A stretch of 61,868 bases of DNA from DASSTY01 sp035760645 (GCA_035760645.1 DASTSO010000090.1:1-61868); one strand, 5' to 3'; positions 14,887 to 23,421 are shown, counted from the stretch's first letter. Numbers and translations are program-made. Notes: generated by a model from the letters alone, not told the origin.

Positions 14887-16254
14887 TCACGCTCCGACCC
14901 AGACCGTCTTCACGTTCACGAACCCCCGGATCCCCTGCGGCCCCAGCTCGCGGCCGTAGCCGGACTCCTTGATGCCGCCGAAGGGGAGGCGGGGGTCGGA
15001 GACGACCATCGAGTTGAGGTAGACCATCCCCGCCTCGAGCTCGGCCACGAGGCGGCGCTGCTCGGCCGCGTCGCGGGTCCAGGCGCTGGCGCCGAGGCCG
15101 AAGGGGGTGTCGTTGGCGAGCCGGATGGCGGCGTCGAGGTCGGGGACGCGGAAGAGGAGGGCGACGGGGCCGAAGACCTCGTCGCGGTAGATCGGCGAGT
15201 CGGGCCCGACGTCGGTGAGCACGGTGGGCGGATAGAACCAGCCGCGCCCCTCGAGCGGGCGGCCGCCGAGGAGGAGGCGCGCGCCGGCGGTCACGGCGGA
15301 GTCCACCTGGCGCGCCACGCCGTCGCGCTGGGCGGCGGAGGCGAGGGGGCCGACGTCGGTGGCGGGGTCCATCGGGTCGCCCACCCGCAGCGCGCGCATC
15401 GCCTCGACGAAGCGGGTGCAGAACTCCTCCCACACCGCCGCGTGCACGATGAAGCGCTTGGCGGCGATGCAGCTCTGGCCGTTGTTGACGACGCGCGCCT
15501 GGACCGCCGTGGCGGCGGCCGTAGCGACGTCGGCGCTCGGCAGCACGACGTAGGGGTCGCTGCCGCCCAGCTCCATCACGCTGGGCTTGAGGCGCTTCCC
15601 CGCCCGCTCGGCCACGGCGCTGCCGGCGCGGGTGCTGCCGGTGAGGGTGGCGGCCGCGACGCGCGGGTCGTCGAGGATGCGCGCCACCATGTCGGACTCG
15701 ACCAGGAGCGCCTGGAAGGCGTCCTCCGGGAAGCCGGCGCGGCGGAAGAGGTCCTCGAGCGCCAGCGCGCAGCGCGGGACGTTGGAGGCGTGCTTGAGGA
15801 GGCCGACGTTGCCGGCCATGAGCGCGGGGGCGGCGAAGCGCACCACCTGCCAGAAGGGGAAGTTCCACGGCATCACGGCGAGCACGGGGCCGAGCGGCTC
15901 GTAGCGGATCCAGCTCGCGCGCGCCTCGGTGGCCACCGGCTCGTCGGCGAGGAGCGCCTCGCCGTGCTCGACGTAGTAGCGGCAGGCGCGGGCGCACTTC
16001 CGCGCCTCCTGCACCGCCGAGGCGATGGGCTTGCCCATCTCGAGCGTCATGATCGCGCCCCACGCCTCGGCCTCCGCCTCGAGCAGCTCGGCGGCGCGCG
16101 CGAGCCAGGTGCGGCGCTCGTCGAAGGTGGTGTGGCGGTAGAACTGGAAGGCGCGGGCGGCGCGCTCGAGGCGCGCGTCGAGCTCGGCGTCGGTGAGCGG
16201 GGCGAAGGTGCGGAGGGTCTCGCCGGTGGCGGGGTTGACGGAGGCGATGGTCAT
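14887..16254 (-). CDS. NAD(P)-dependent aldehyde dehydrogenase, succinate-semialdehyde type
   Basis: 455 residues, the usual length of the compact succinate-semialdehyde dehydrogenase subfamily (Sad/GabD-like). It oxidises an aldehyde to its acid with NAD(P)+. Motifs: cofactor region PLGPVLAVMPWNFPFWQV, TGSTRAGSAVAE, catalytic base Glu in VMELGGSDP, nucleophile Cys in NNGQSCIAAKR, and EVFGPVALLF near the C-terminus. The substrate is inferred from overall similarity and could be another short aldehyde. The gene lies about 30 bases downstream of an unrecognised gene (16284) on the same strand, so they may be cotranscribed. Confidence 0.85.
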   Translation of the reverse strand: MTIASVNPATGETLRTFAPLTDAELDARLERAARAFQFYRHTTFDERRTWLARAAELLEAEAEAWGAIMTLEMGKPIASAVQEARKCARACRYYVEHGEALLADEPVATEARASWIRYEPLGPVLAVMPWNFPFWQVVRFAAPALMAGNVGLLKHASNVPRCALALEDLFRRAGFPEDAFQALLVESDMVARILDDPRVAAATLTGSTRAGSAVAERAGKRLKPSVMELGGSDPYVVLPSADVATAAATAVQARVVNNGQSCIAAKRFIVHAAVWEEFCTRFVEAMRALRVGDPMDPATDVGPLASAAQRDGVARQVDSAVTAGARLLLGGRPLEGRGWFYPPTVLTDVGPDSPIYRDEVFGPVALLFRVPDLDAAIRLANDTPFGLGASAWTRDAAEQRRLVAELEAGMVYLNSMVVSDPRLPFGGIKESGYGRELGPQGIRGFVNVKTVWVGA

Positions 16255-16283
16255 GGGGTCCTTCGGCTGCGGATCAGGTCATG

Positions 16284-16787
16284 TCAGTTGCCGTTGCCGC
16301 TGGTCTGCGCCACGCCGGTGGCGCGGGCGAGGTTGACGAGGGCGACGGGGAAGCGGCGCGTCGCCGCGGGATCGGTCGCGTCGTGCGGGGTGAAGGTCGC
16401 CTCGCGCAGGGCGACGAGGCCCATCTGCTGCCGCAGGAAGTCGGAGACGCGCAGGTTGCGCAGCACCTCGAGGCGGCCCGTGACCCGGCCGGCGTCGAGC
16501 AGCACCACGACGTCGCGCGGCGTGGTGTGGCCGATGGCGCCCGGCGTCTCGACCAGCTCGTCCATCGTGGGGGCGACGAGGTGGATCGCCTCGCGCCGCA
16601 CGGCGACGAAGGCGAACGGCTCCGGCGGCGAGGGCACCCGGGCGCGGGTGAGCTTGACGATGGGCGAGCCGGAGTTGAGGAAGTCCATCAGGCTCTGCAT
16701 CGGCGGCAGGTGCAGGGTGCCCTGGCACCAGCCGAGGTCGGTGAGGAGGGCGGCGGTGGCCCGGCGCTGCTCGGGATGGAAGGTCAT
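16284..16787 (-). CDS. Conserved-looking protein of unknown function
   Basis: 167 residues, no signal peptide or membrane segment, so presumably cytoplasmic. I do not recognise the family. Visible pattern: a helical N-terminus (MTFHPEQRRATAALL), a stretch predicted as beta strands (EPFAFVAVRREAIHLVAP, DVVVLLDAGRVTGRLEVL), then an acidic/basic helix and a C-terminus ending ATGVAQTSGNGN. The ATG at 16787 was chosen because the family-like part begins there; an upstream ATG at 16856 would run through the terminator hairpin at 16803-16844. Codon use matches its neighbours. Confidence 0.6.
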   Translation of the reverse strand: MTFHPEQRRATAALLTDLGWCQGTLHLPPMQSLMDFLNSGSPIVKLTRARVPSPPEPFAFVAVRREAIHLVAPTMDELVETPGAIGHTTPRDVVVLLDAGRVTGRLEVLRNLRVSDFLRQQMGLVALREATFTPHDATDPAATRRFPVALVNLARATGVAQTSGNGN

Positions 16788-16802
16788 GGGCTCAATGATA
16801 AC

Positions 16803-16844
16803 ACGCGCCGGGGTGCCGCAACGGACCGCGGCACCCCGGCGCGT
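16803..16844 (-). terminator. Strong hairpin downstream of the small lipoprotein gene
   Basis: A perfect 17-bp GC-rich stem (16803-16819 with 16828-16844) encloses an eight-base loop and lies just past the lipoprotein gene stop at 16869. No T-tract is evident. Confidence 0.65.
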
Positions 16845-16868
16845 GGCGAAAGGCACGCTCGGTCGCGC

Positions 16869-17120
16869 CTACTTCTTCTTGTTCTCGTCGGCGCTCTTCA
16901 CGTCCACGTCGGGCACCTTCACCTCGGTCTTCTGGGTGGTGACCTTCGGCGTGGTGATCGTGTCGGTCTTCGTGTTCACGTCCACCGACGGGGTGTTCAC
17001 CGTGTCGGTCTGGGTGCCCACCACCGGCTTCTCCACCTCGTACTCCCCCTCGCCCGTCTTCTTGCAGGCCGCCGTGGCGACCACCGCCGCGATCGCGGCG
17101 ACCAGAGTGAGCTTGCGCAC
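16869..17120 (-). CDS. Small Thr/Lys-rich lipoprotein
   Basis: 83 residues. A signal sequence ends in lipobox ATAAC (Cys about 19), followed by a low-complexity, strongly Thr/Val/Asp/Lys-rich chain with alternating V-x-T patterns (TDTVNTPSVDVNTKTD, VKVPDVDVK) and a basic end (ENKKK). It is probably an extended, membrane-anchored peptide. The second of two in-frame GTG codons (17120) was chosen since GGGAGG lies five bases upstream of it and overlaps the first. It is the third Thr-rich lipoprotein in this stretch. Function unknown. Confidence 0.65.
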   Translation of the reverse strand: MRKLTLVAAIAAVVATAACKKTGEGEYEVEKPVVGTQTDTVNTPSVDVNTKTDTITTPKVTTQKTEVKVPDVDVKSADENKKK

Positions 17121-17248
17121 GTCCACCTCCCGAGTGGGTGAGTTCGTCCTGCCGAGCCTGCTGCGATTCGACCCGCGCTACGTCCAGCGATGCGGCCCGG
17201 AGTCGGGGCCGTGTCTGCTGCGCCAATCTGGCGCCGGCCGGCCCCGGG

Positions 17249-17294
17249 GCTCCGTGCGACCGGTCACGGAGCGGGCGTGGGAGGCGTCCCACGC
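17249..17294 (+). promoter_or_regulatory. Two adjacent hairpins upstream of mgtE
   Basis: GCTCCGTG/CACGGAGC (17249-17256 with 17265-17272) and GCGTGGGA/TCCCACGC (17275-17282 with 17287-17294, four-base loop) lie 90-135 bases before the mgtE start. If transcribed they would form a structured leader. I cannot match them to the known M-box magnesium riboswitch, and where transcription begins is not known. Confidence 0.35.
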
Positions 17295-17382
17295 GGCGGG
17301 GTCGCGGAGCGTTTGCCCCGTGTGGCACCGGGGGTTAGCTTGGCGGCCAGCCTCCGAAACCCTCTCCGCGCGAGGAGCGGCC

Positions 17383-18813
17383 GTGACCGAACCGCTGATC
17401 GACGACGAGCCGGCCCGCGAGCCCGACGACGCCATCGTCTCGAGCCCGGAGCTCCTCTATCTGGTGCACGCCGATCCGGAGGAGTTCGCCGAGGTGGTGG
17501 GCGGGATGCCGGCCGCGGACATCGCCGAGGCGCTCGACCAGCTCGAGCCGCCGGCGGCGGCGCGGGTCATGGCGGCGCTGCCGTTCGCCACGGCGGTGGA
17601 GGTGTTCGACGAGCCGGAGCTGATGGGCCGCCGCGCCGAGATCGTGCAGGAGATGCCGGACGAGGCGGTGCAGGCGCTCATCGAGGCGATGTCGGCCGAC
17701 CAGCAGGCCGACCTCTTCCGCGAGCTCGAGGCGCCCCAGCGCGACCGGCTGCTCGCCGTGCTCTCGCCGGCGACGCAGGAGACGCTGCGGCTGCTGCTGC
17801 GCTACCGGCCCGACACGGCCGGCGGCATCATGACGACGGAGTACGCGAGCGTCCCCCCGAACGCGACGGCGGCCGAGACGCTGGGCTACCTCCGCCGGGT
17901 GGCGGCGGCGAAGGAGACGGTCTACGCCGTCTACGTCACCGACCCCGACACCCACACGCTGCTGCACGTCGTCTCGCTGCGCGAGCTCCTGCTCGCCGCG
18001 CCCGACCAGCGCGTCGTCGAGGTGGGCCACACCCGCCGGGTGCTCACCGTCGAGCCCACCGCCGACCGCGAGGAGGTGGCGCGGCTCATCGGGAAGTACA
18101 ACCTGCTCGCCCTGCCGGTGGTGGACCGCCAGCGCCGGCTGCTGGGCATCGTCACGGTGGACGACGTCATCGACGCCCTGGTGGCCGAGCAGAGCGAGGA
18201 CGTGCAGAAGTTCGGCGGCATGGAGGCGCTGGACGAGCCGTACATGGAGATCGGCTTCCCGGCCATGATCCGCAAGCGCGCCGGCTGGCTCTGCGCGCTC
18301 TTCCTCAGCGAGATGCTCACCGCCACCGCGATGCAGCACTTCGAGGGCGAGCTCGCCCAGGCGGTGGTGCTCACGCTCTTCATCCCGCTCATCATGAGCT
18401 CGGGCGGCAACTCCGGGAGCCAGGCCACCTCGCTCATCATCCGCGCGCTCGCGCTGCGCGAGGTGCGGCTGCGCGACTGGTGGCGCATCGCGCTGCGCGA
18501 GCTGCCGGCGGGGCTCACCCTCGGCGCCATCCTCGGCGTGATCGGCATCGTGCGCATCTCGCTCTGGCAGCAGCTCGGGCTCTACGACTACGGGCCGCAC
18601 TGGGAGCGCATCGCCCTCACGGTGGGCACGGCGCTCGTCGGGGTCGTCACCTTCGGCTCGCTCGCCGGCTCGATGCTCCCCTTCCTCCTGCGCCGCCTGG
18701 GCTTCGACCCGGCGAGCGCGTCGGCGCCCTTCGTCGCGACGCTGGTGGACGTCACGGGGCTCGTCATCTACTTCACCGCCGCGGTGCTGGTGCTGCGGGG
18801 GACGCTCCTGTGA
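17383..18813 (+). CDS. mgtE: Magnesium transporter MgtE
   Basis: 476 residues, a Mg2+-selective channel of the inner membrane gated by cytoplasmic Mg2+. Domain order is standard: N-terminal helical superhelix (about 20-150), two CBS domains (about 150-270, with TADREEVARLIGKYNLLALPVV and GIVTVDDVIDAL), and a five-helix membrane domain from about 290. It contains the pore signature MSSGGNSGSQATSLIIRAL (about 337-355) and the ion-binding Asp in LVDVTGLVIYF (about 455). The GTG at 17383 has GAGGAG five bases upstream. The stop overlaps the GTG of the next gene (GTGA). Confidence 0.95.
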   Translation: MTEPLIDDEPAREPDDAIVSSPELLYLVHADPEEFAEVVGGMPAADIAEALDQLEPPAAARVMAALPFATAVEVFDEPELMGRRAEIVQEMPDEAVQALIEAMSADQQADLFRELEAPQRDRLLAVLSPATQETLRLLLRYRPDTAGGIMTTEYASVPPNATAAETLGYLRRVAAAKETVYAVYVTDPDTHTLLHVVSLRELLLAAPDQRVVEVGHTRRVLTVEPTADREEVARLIGKYNLLALPVVDRQRRLLGIVTVDDVIDALVAEQSEDVQKFGGMEALDEPYMEIGFPAMIRKRAGWLCALFLSEMLTATAMQHFEGELAQAVVLTLFIPLIMSSGGNSGSQATSLIIRALALREVRLRDWWRIALRELPAGLTLGAILGVIGIVRISLWQQLGLYDYGPHWERIALTVGTALVGVVTFGSLAGSMLPFLLRRLGFDPASASAPFVATLVDVTGLVIYFTAAVLVLRGTLL

Positions 18814-19445
18814 GCCGGGGCCGGGGGCGCGCGCTGCGCCTCGCGGCGGCGCTGGCCGGCGCGCTGGCGGGCGTCGGCGCCGCGGCCTGCGGCCCCGCGG
18901 AGGACGACGCGCCGCCGGGCCGCGCGGTCGAGCGCCCCGGCGGGGGCGACACGGTGGTCTGGGGGAGCGACCGCACCGGGATCGGCGCGGAGAGTCTCGC
19001 CGCCCTCGCCGCGCGCGCCCCCGACCGCTTCTTCCTCGAGCGCATGGCCGACCAGTACGCCGGGCTCGACTACCTGGTGGGCCAGTCGTGGCAGCCGGGC
19101 CGGCTCACCGGCGTGCGCGGCCTCGCCTGGCGGCGCGACCGCCGCGACGACCGCGCCGAGCAGCGGGTCGAGGCGCTGCTGCGCGGCGAGTTCCGCGAGC
19201 GCTACGAGCCGGTGGTCGCCGAGGACGACCGCCACGCCGCCGACTCGCTGCGGCGGCTCGACGGCCCGGCCTACGAGCGCGCGCTCTACGACCACCTCCT
19301 CGCGCGGCACCGCGCGACGCTCGCCTTCGTCGACAGCCTCCTCCCCCGCCTCGAGCGGCGCCCGGTGCGCGCCGCGGCCCGCCAGCTCCGCGCCTACCAC
19401 CAGGACGAGATCGCCGCACTCGAGCGGGCCCGCGGCGGCCTGTGA
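18810..19445 (+). CDS. DUF305-like helical lipoprotein
   Basis: 211 residues. A signal sequence ends at lipobox AAAC (Cys about 27). The mature part is helical and resembles the DUF305 ferritin-like fold: DRFFLERMADQYAGLDYL early, then a second helical pair ALYDHLLARHRATLAFVDSL and ARQLRAYHQDEIAALERA. The paired histidines of classical DUF305 (HHxxA) are only partly kept, so metal binding is uncertain. The GTG start overlaps the mgtE stop (GTGA), so its dose is tied to MgtE, which hints at a role near magnesium transport. That link is inference. Confidence 0.6.
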   Translation: MSRGRGRALRLAAALAGALAGVGAAACGPAEDDAPPGRAVERPGGGDTVVWGSDRTGIGAESLAALAARAPDRFFLERMADQYAGLDYLVGQSWQPGRLTGVRGLAWRRDRRDDRAEQRVEALLRGEFRERYEPVVAEDDRHAADSLRRLDGPAYERALYDHLLARHRATLAFVDSLLPRLERRPVRAAARQLRAYHQDEIAALERARGGL

Positions 19446-19601
19446 CCGTCCTCACCGCCCGGACCGGCGGTTTGGCCCACTGTGGCACTCCGCGAAAGAC
19501 GGGAGTACGGGAGCAATCGCCGATCCGTGGTCGCAAGGCCGGCCCCTCCGCGTGAGGGGCTCGCGCCGGCGCCACCCGCAGGTATCGACCGAGGAGGCAC
19601 C

Positions 19602-20258
19602 ATGACGTCGAAGGACCCGAAGGAAGCGGTCAACAGCTACGTGACCGACATGCTGTCGCTCGAGCGGCACATCAAGCAGGCGCTCGACGGCCAGATCAGC
19701 GACTATCGCAAGGACTACCCCGAGGTCTCGAGCGAGCTCGAGCGGATCCAGAGCTCCGTGGAGTTCCACATCTCGGCGCTCGAGGGGCTCAGCAACGCGC
19801 GCGGCGCCCAGGGCGTCGCCGAGGCCATCAAGAAGGCCGGCTCCGCCCTCCTCGGCCTCGGCGCCTCGGCGGTGAACATCGTGCGCAACGAGGGCGCGCC
19901 GAAGAGCCTGCGCGACGACTTCTCGGCGGCGAGCCTCGCCACGATCGGCTACGTCATGCTGCACACCACCGCCCTCTCCCTGGGCGACCAGGAAGTGGCG
20001 ACGCTGGCGCAGCGGCACCTGTCGGACTGGGCGAAGGTCACGATGGACCTGCAGAACCTCATCCCGTCGGTCACGCTGCGCTTCCTGCGCGACGAGGGGC
20101 TGCCGGTCAACGAGAGCGTCCTGGGCCAGGTCTCGCAGACGATCGACGACGTCTGGCACCAGCACCACACCCACGCGAGCGCGACCGGCGCCGGCGCCGG
20201 CATGGGCTCGACCGGTCGCATGCCGGGCGGCACGACCGGCGGCATGACCGGCCGCTGA
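19602..20258 (+). CDS. Ferritin-like four-helix protein with His/Met-rich tail
   Basis: 218 residues, no signal peptide. Predicted all-helical with a repeated heptad-like pattern (AVNSYVTDMLSLERHIKQAL, SSELERIQSSVEFHISALEG, SLATIGYVMLHTTALSLGD), suggestive of a ferritin-like/DUF892 (YciE-type) bundle with Glu and His at bundle positions. The last ~35 residues are a flexible Gly/Thr/Met tail with a histidine cluster (HQHHTH), which could bind metal. The ATG at 19602 is preceded by GAGGAGG. A hairpin-prone sequence (about 19536-19570) lies in the gap before it. Stress-related metal storage is plausible but unproven. Confidence 0.6.
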   Translation: MTSKDPKEAVNSYVTDMLSLERHIKQALDGQISDYRKDYPEVSSELERIQSSVEFHISALEGLSNARGAQGVAEAIKKAGSALLGLGASAVNIVRNEGAPKSLRDDFSAASLATIGYVMLHTTALSLGDQEVATLAQRHLSDWAKVTMDLQNLIPSVTLRFLRDEGLPVNESVLGQVSQTIDDVWHQHHTHASATGAGAGMGSTGRMPGGTTGGMTGR

Positions 20259-20353
20259 AGCTCCCCGAGCGCCTCCGGCCTCTTCTCAGCGCGGCGCGGC
20301 GCCACTGGGCGTCCGCCGCGCTCGTCGCGCTCGCCCTCCTCGCGCTCTGGACG

Positions 20354-22327
20354 GTGGCGTGGACGGCGAGCTGCGGCTTCCGCGGCTGCCCCTCGGTGGC
20401 CGAGATCCAGCGGTTCCGGCCGAGCGAGGGGAGCCGCGTGCTCGACCGCTCGGGCGCGATGCTGGGCCGGCTCACCTACGTGCGCCGCCTCAACGTCCCG
20501 CTCGAGCGGGTACCGAAGACGGTGCGCGCGGCGTTCATCGCGACCGAGGACCGCCGCTTCTACGCGCACCACGGCGTCGACTGGCGCGGCGCCCTGCGCG
20601 CGCTCTGGCGCAACCTGACGCACCTCGACGTGCGCGAGGGCTTCAGCACGATCACCATGCAGGTCGTGCGCAGCGCCTTCTTTCCCGAGCTCGCGAGCGA
20701 GCGCTCGTTCGGCCGGAAGCTGATCGAGGTGCGGCTCGCCCGGCGGCTCGAGGCGAGCCTCGGCAAGCAGCGCATCCTCGAGCTCTACCTCAACGTCATC
20801 TATCTCGGCAACGGCACCTACGGCGTCGAGGCGGCGAGCCGCGACCTCTTCGGCAAGGACGTCGCCGAGCTCACGCTCGCGCAGGCGGCGACGCTCGCGG
20901 CACTGCCGAAGAGTCCGGCGGGCTACGCGCCGCGGCGGCACCCCGACCGCGCGCTCCGACGGCGCAACCTCGTCCTCGCGCTCATGCGGGACCAGGGCTA
21001 CATCACCCCGGCGCAGGCCCAGGCGGCGAGCCGCGCGCCCCTCGGCCTCTCGGCGCGTTCCTGGCAGCCGCGGCTCGACACCACCTACGCGCTCGACCCG
21101 GTGCGCGCCTTCGTCGATTCCGTCCTGGGCGACCGCGAGCTCGAGGGCGACGTCACCGTCTACACCACGCTCGACGCGACCGCGCAGGCGGCGGCCGAGC
21201 GGGCCGTGCGCACCCAGGCCGCGGCGATCGAGCGCGCGAGCGGCGCGACCGGGCGGAAGACGCCGCCGCTCGAGGGCGCACTGGTGGCGCTCGATCCCCT
21301 CTCGGGCGAGATCCGCGCGCTGGTCGGCGCGCGGCGCTACGCGCCGGGCGGCTTCAACCGCGCGCTCGCCGCGCGGCGGCAGCCGGGCTCGACGTTCAAG
21401 CCGTTCGTCTACGCCGTGGCGCTGCACCGCGGCTACACCCCGGGCACGCTGGTGGACGACGAGCCCGTCGAGGTGCCCGAGGCGGACGGCACCATCTGGC
21501 GCCCCGCGAACTACGACGGCACCTACGCCGGCCGCACCCCGCTCCGGCGCGCGCTCATGCGCTCGGCCAACGTCGCCACGGTGCGGGTCGGGCTCGACGT
21601 CGGCCTCGAGCGGGTGGCGGGCTTCGCGCGCGAAGCGGGGATCGCGAGCCCGCTCCCGCCGGTGCCGTCGCTCGCGCTGGGGAGCGCGGCGGTGACGCCG
21701 CTCGAGCTGGTCGCGGCGTACGCGCCGTTCGCCAACGGCGGCTTCCGGGTGCGGCCCTCGCTCGTGCGGCGGATCGCCGCGGCCGACGGCAGCGTGCTCT
21801 GGGAGCGCAAGCTGCCGACGCCGCCCCGCGTGATGGACCCGCGCGAGGCGTTCCAGCTCACCTCGATGCTCGAGTCGGTGGTGGACCAGGGCACCGGCCG
21901 CGCGGTGCGCGACGCGGGGGTCACGGGTGCCGTGGCCGGCAAGACGGGGACGACCAACGACGGCACCGACGTCTGGTTCGTCGGCTACACGCCCTCGCTC
22001 GTGGCCGGGGTGTGGTTCGGCTACGACCAGCCGCGCCCGATCGCGCGCCAGGCCACCGGCGGCCGCCTGGCGGCGCCGGCGTGGGCGAGCTTCTACCTGC
22101 GCGGCTGGGCGAAGCGCGAGCCCGCGACGAAGGGCTGGGAGCCGCCCCCCGGCCTGGTGATGCGCGAGGTGGACGCCCTCAACGGCCTCCTCGCCACGCA
22201 GTACTGTCCCCTCACCCAGCGCGAGTGGTTCAAGGAGGGCACCGAGCCGACGGAGACCTGCCCGGAGCACCGGGGCTCGCTGATCGACCGGGTGGGCGGC
22301 TTCCTGAAGCGGGTCTTCGGGTTCTAG
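20354..22327 (+). CDS. Class A penicillin-binding protein (PBP1a type)
   Basis: Bifunctional peptidoglycan synthase. Glycosyltransferase (GT51) motifs: EDRRFYAHHGVDWRGALRA with the catalytic Glu, GFSTITMQVVRS, and RKLIEVRLARRLE. Transpeptidase motifs: RQPGSTFKPFVY with nucleophile Ser (SxxK), SAN in MRSANVATVR, and KTGTTNDGTD. 657 residues from the first usual start codon (GTG 20354), which lies just after a clear membrane helix (ASAALVALALLALWTVAW) in the same open frame. Real translation therefore probably begins upstream, perhaps at CTG 20255, which overlaps the previous stop. It faces glucokinase and shares a CTAG stop with it. Confidence 0.92.
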   Translation: MAWTASCGFRGCPSVAEIQRFRPSEGSRVLDRSGAMLGRLTYVRRLNVPLERVPKTVRAAFIATEDRRFYAHHGVDWRGALRALWRNLTHLDVREGFSTITMQVVRSAFFPELASERSFGRKLIEVRLARRLEASLGKQRILELYLNVIYLGNGTYGVEAASRDLFGKDVAELTLAQAATLAALPKSPAGYAPRRHPDRALRRRNLVLALMRDQGYITPAQAQAASRAPLGLSARSWQPRLDTTYALDPVRAFVDSVLGDRELEGDVTVYTTLDATAQAAAERAVRTQAAAIERASGATGRKTPPLEGALVALDPLSGEIRALVGARRYAPGGFNRALAARRQPGSTFKPFVYAVALHRGYTPGTLVDDEPVEVPEADGTIWRPANYDGTYAGRTPLRRALMRSANVATVRVGLDVGLERVAGFAREAGIASPLPPVPSLALGSAAVTPLELVAAYAPFANGGFRVRPSLVRRIAAADGSVLWERKLPTPPRVMDPREAFQLTSMLESVVDQGTGRAVRDAGVTGAVAGKTGTTNDGTDVWFVGYTPSLVAGVWFGYDQPRPIARQATGGRLAAPAWASFYLRGWAKREPATKGWEPPPGLVMREVDALNGLLATQYCPLTQREWFKEGTEPTETCPEHRGSLIDRVGGFLKRVFGF

Positions 22328-23310
22328 CTCCCCGCCCAGGCGGCCACCGCCGCGCCCAGCAGGCCGACGCCGGGATCGGTCACGACGTGCACCGGCACCT
22401 GCTCGAGCAGCGGAGCGAGCCGGCCCTTGGCGTGGAAGGCGGCGAGGAAGGGACCGGTGCGGAGCGCCTCGACGATGCGCGGGGCGATGCCGCCGGCGAC
22501 GTAGAGCCCGCCGTAGCAGAGCGTGGTGAGCGCGAGGTTGCCGGCGGCGGCGCCGTAGACGGTGAGGAAGAGGTCGAGCGCGGCGGCGGCGAGCGGGTCG
22601 CCGGCGAGGGCGTGGCGGCCGACGGCGGCGGCCGGGTCCTCCGCCGCGATCGCGGCGCGCACGGCGTCGGCCTCGGCCATCCCGCCGGTCGCGGCGAGAT
22701 ACCGGTAGACGGCGTGGAGCCCCGCGCCCGAGAGCACCCGCTCGGCGGAGACGTGCCCGCCGCCCAGCTCGGCGCGCAGGAAGGCGAGGAGGCCCGCCTC
22801 GCGCTCGGTCTCGGGGGCGAAGCTCGCGTGGCCGCCCTCGCTCGGGAGGACCCGCGGCCGGTTCCCCTCGAAGACGACGAGGCCCATGCCGAGCCCGGTG
22901 CCGGCGCCGAGGTAGGCGACGGGGGCGTGCGCGACGGGGCGGCCCGGCTGGAGCGTCTCGAAGGCGCCGGGCGCGAGCGCGCCGAGGCCGAAGCCGACGG
23001 CGAGGAAGTCGTTGATGAGCTGCGCGTCGGCGATGCCGGTGGCCTCGGCGAGCTCGGCGGCGCGCACGTGCCAGGGGAGGTTGGTGGCCCGGCACTCGCC
23101 GTCGCGCACCGGGCCCGCCACGGCGAAGCAGGCGCGCTCGGGCCGCTCGCCGCCGGCGGCGAGAAACTCCCGCGCGATCGGCACGAGGCCCGCGTAGTCG
23201 GGGCTCCGGAACTCGGCCGCGCGCTCCTCGCGCACCCGCCCCGCCGCGTCCACCGTCGCGATCGCGAGCCGCGCGTTGGTCCCTCCCACGTCCGCCGCCA
23301 GCACCCGCAT
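22324..23310 (-). CDS. glk: Glucokinase
   Basis: 328 residues, ATP-dependent glucokinase of the bacterial GLK family, phosphorylating glucose to glucose 6-phosphate in the cytoplasm. Motifs: phosphate-binding ADVGGTNARLAIA at the N-terminus, sugar-binding NLPWHVRA and INDFLAVGFGL (with the catalytic Asp), YLGAGTGLGMGLVV, and EGGHASFAP. TLCYGGLYVAGGIAPRIV is the adenosine motif. The final four bases are shared with the PBP gene: both genes stop in the palindrome CTAG at 22324-22327. Upstream is the divergent tamA gene. Confidence 0.93.
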   Translation of the reverse strand: MRVLAADVGGTNARLAIATVDAAGRVREERAAEFRSPDYAGLVPIAREFLAAGGERPERACFAVAGPVRDGECRATNLPWHVRAAELAEATGIADAQLINDFLAVGFGLGALAPGAFETLQPGRPVAHAPVAYLGAGTGLGMGLVVFEGNRPRVLPSEGGHASFAPETEREAGLLAFLRAELGGGHVSAERVLSGAGLHAVYRYLAATGGMAEADAVRAAIAAEDPAAAVGRHALAGDPLAAAALDLFLTVYGAAAGNLALTTLCYGGLYVAGGIAPRIVEALRTGPFLAAFHAKGRLAPLLEQVPVHVVTDPGVGLLGAAVAAWAGS

Positions 23311-23421
23311 GCATCCTCCCCGGAGAGTCCTCCGGCCAACTTAACGCGGGCCGGGGCGCTCGGCTCGTCAATGTGACGCGCGACCTCGCCGGCGCGCGGT
23401 CCGCCGCTCTAGCGTGACGCT

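Noticed and set aside
17333..17354. TGGCAC followed by TTAGC, resembling a sigma-54 promoter before mgtE
   Set aside because: The spacing between the GG and GC dinucleotides is 12 bases instead of 10, and the -12 element is TTAGC rather than TTGC.
17190..18809. Frame upstream of the DUF305-like lipoprotein running through mgtE
   Set aside because: Only the part from GTG 18810 has a signal sequence and recognisable helices; the rest is an out-of-frame reading of mgtE.
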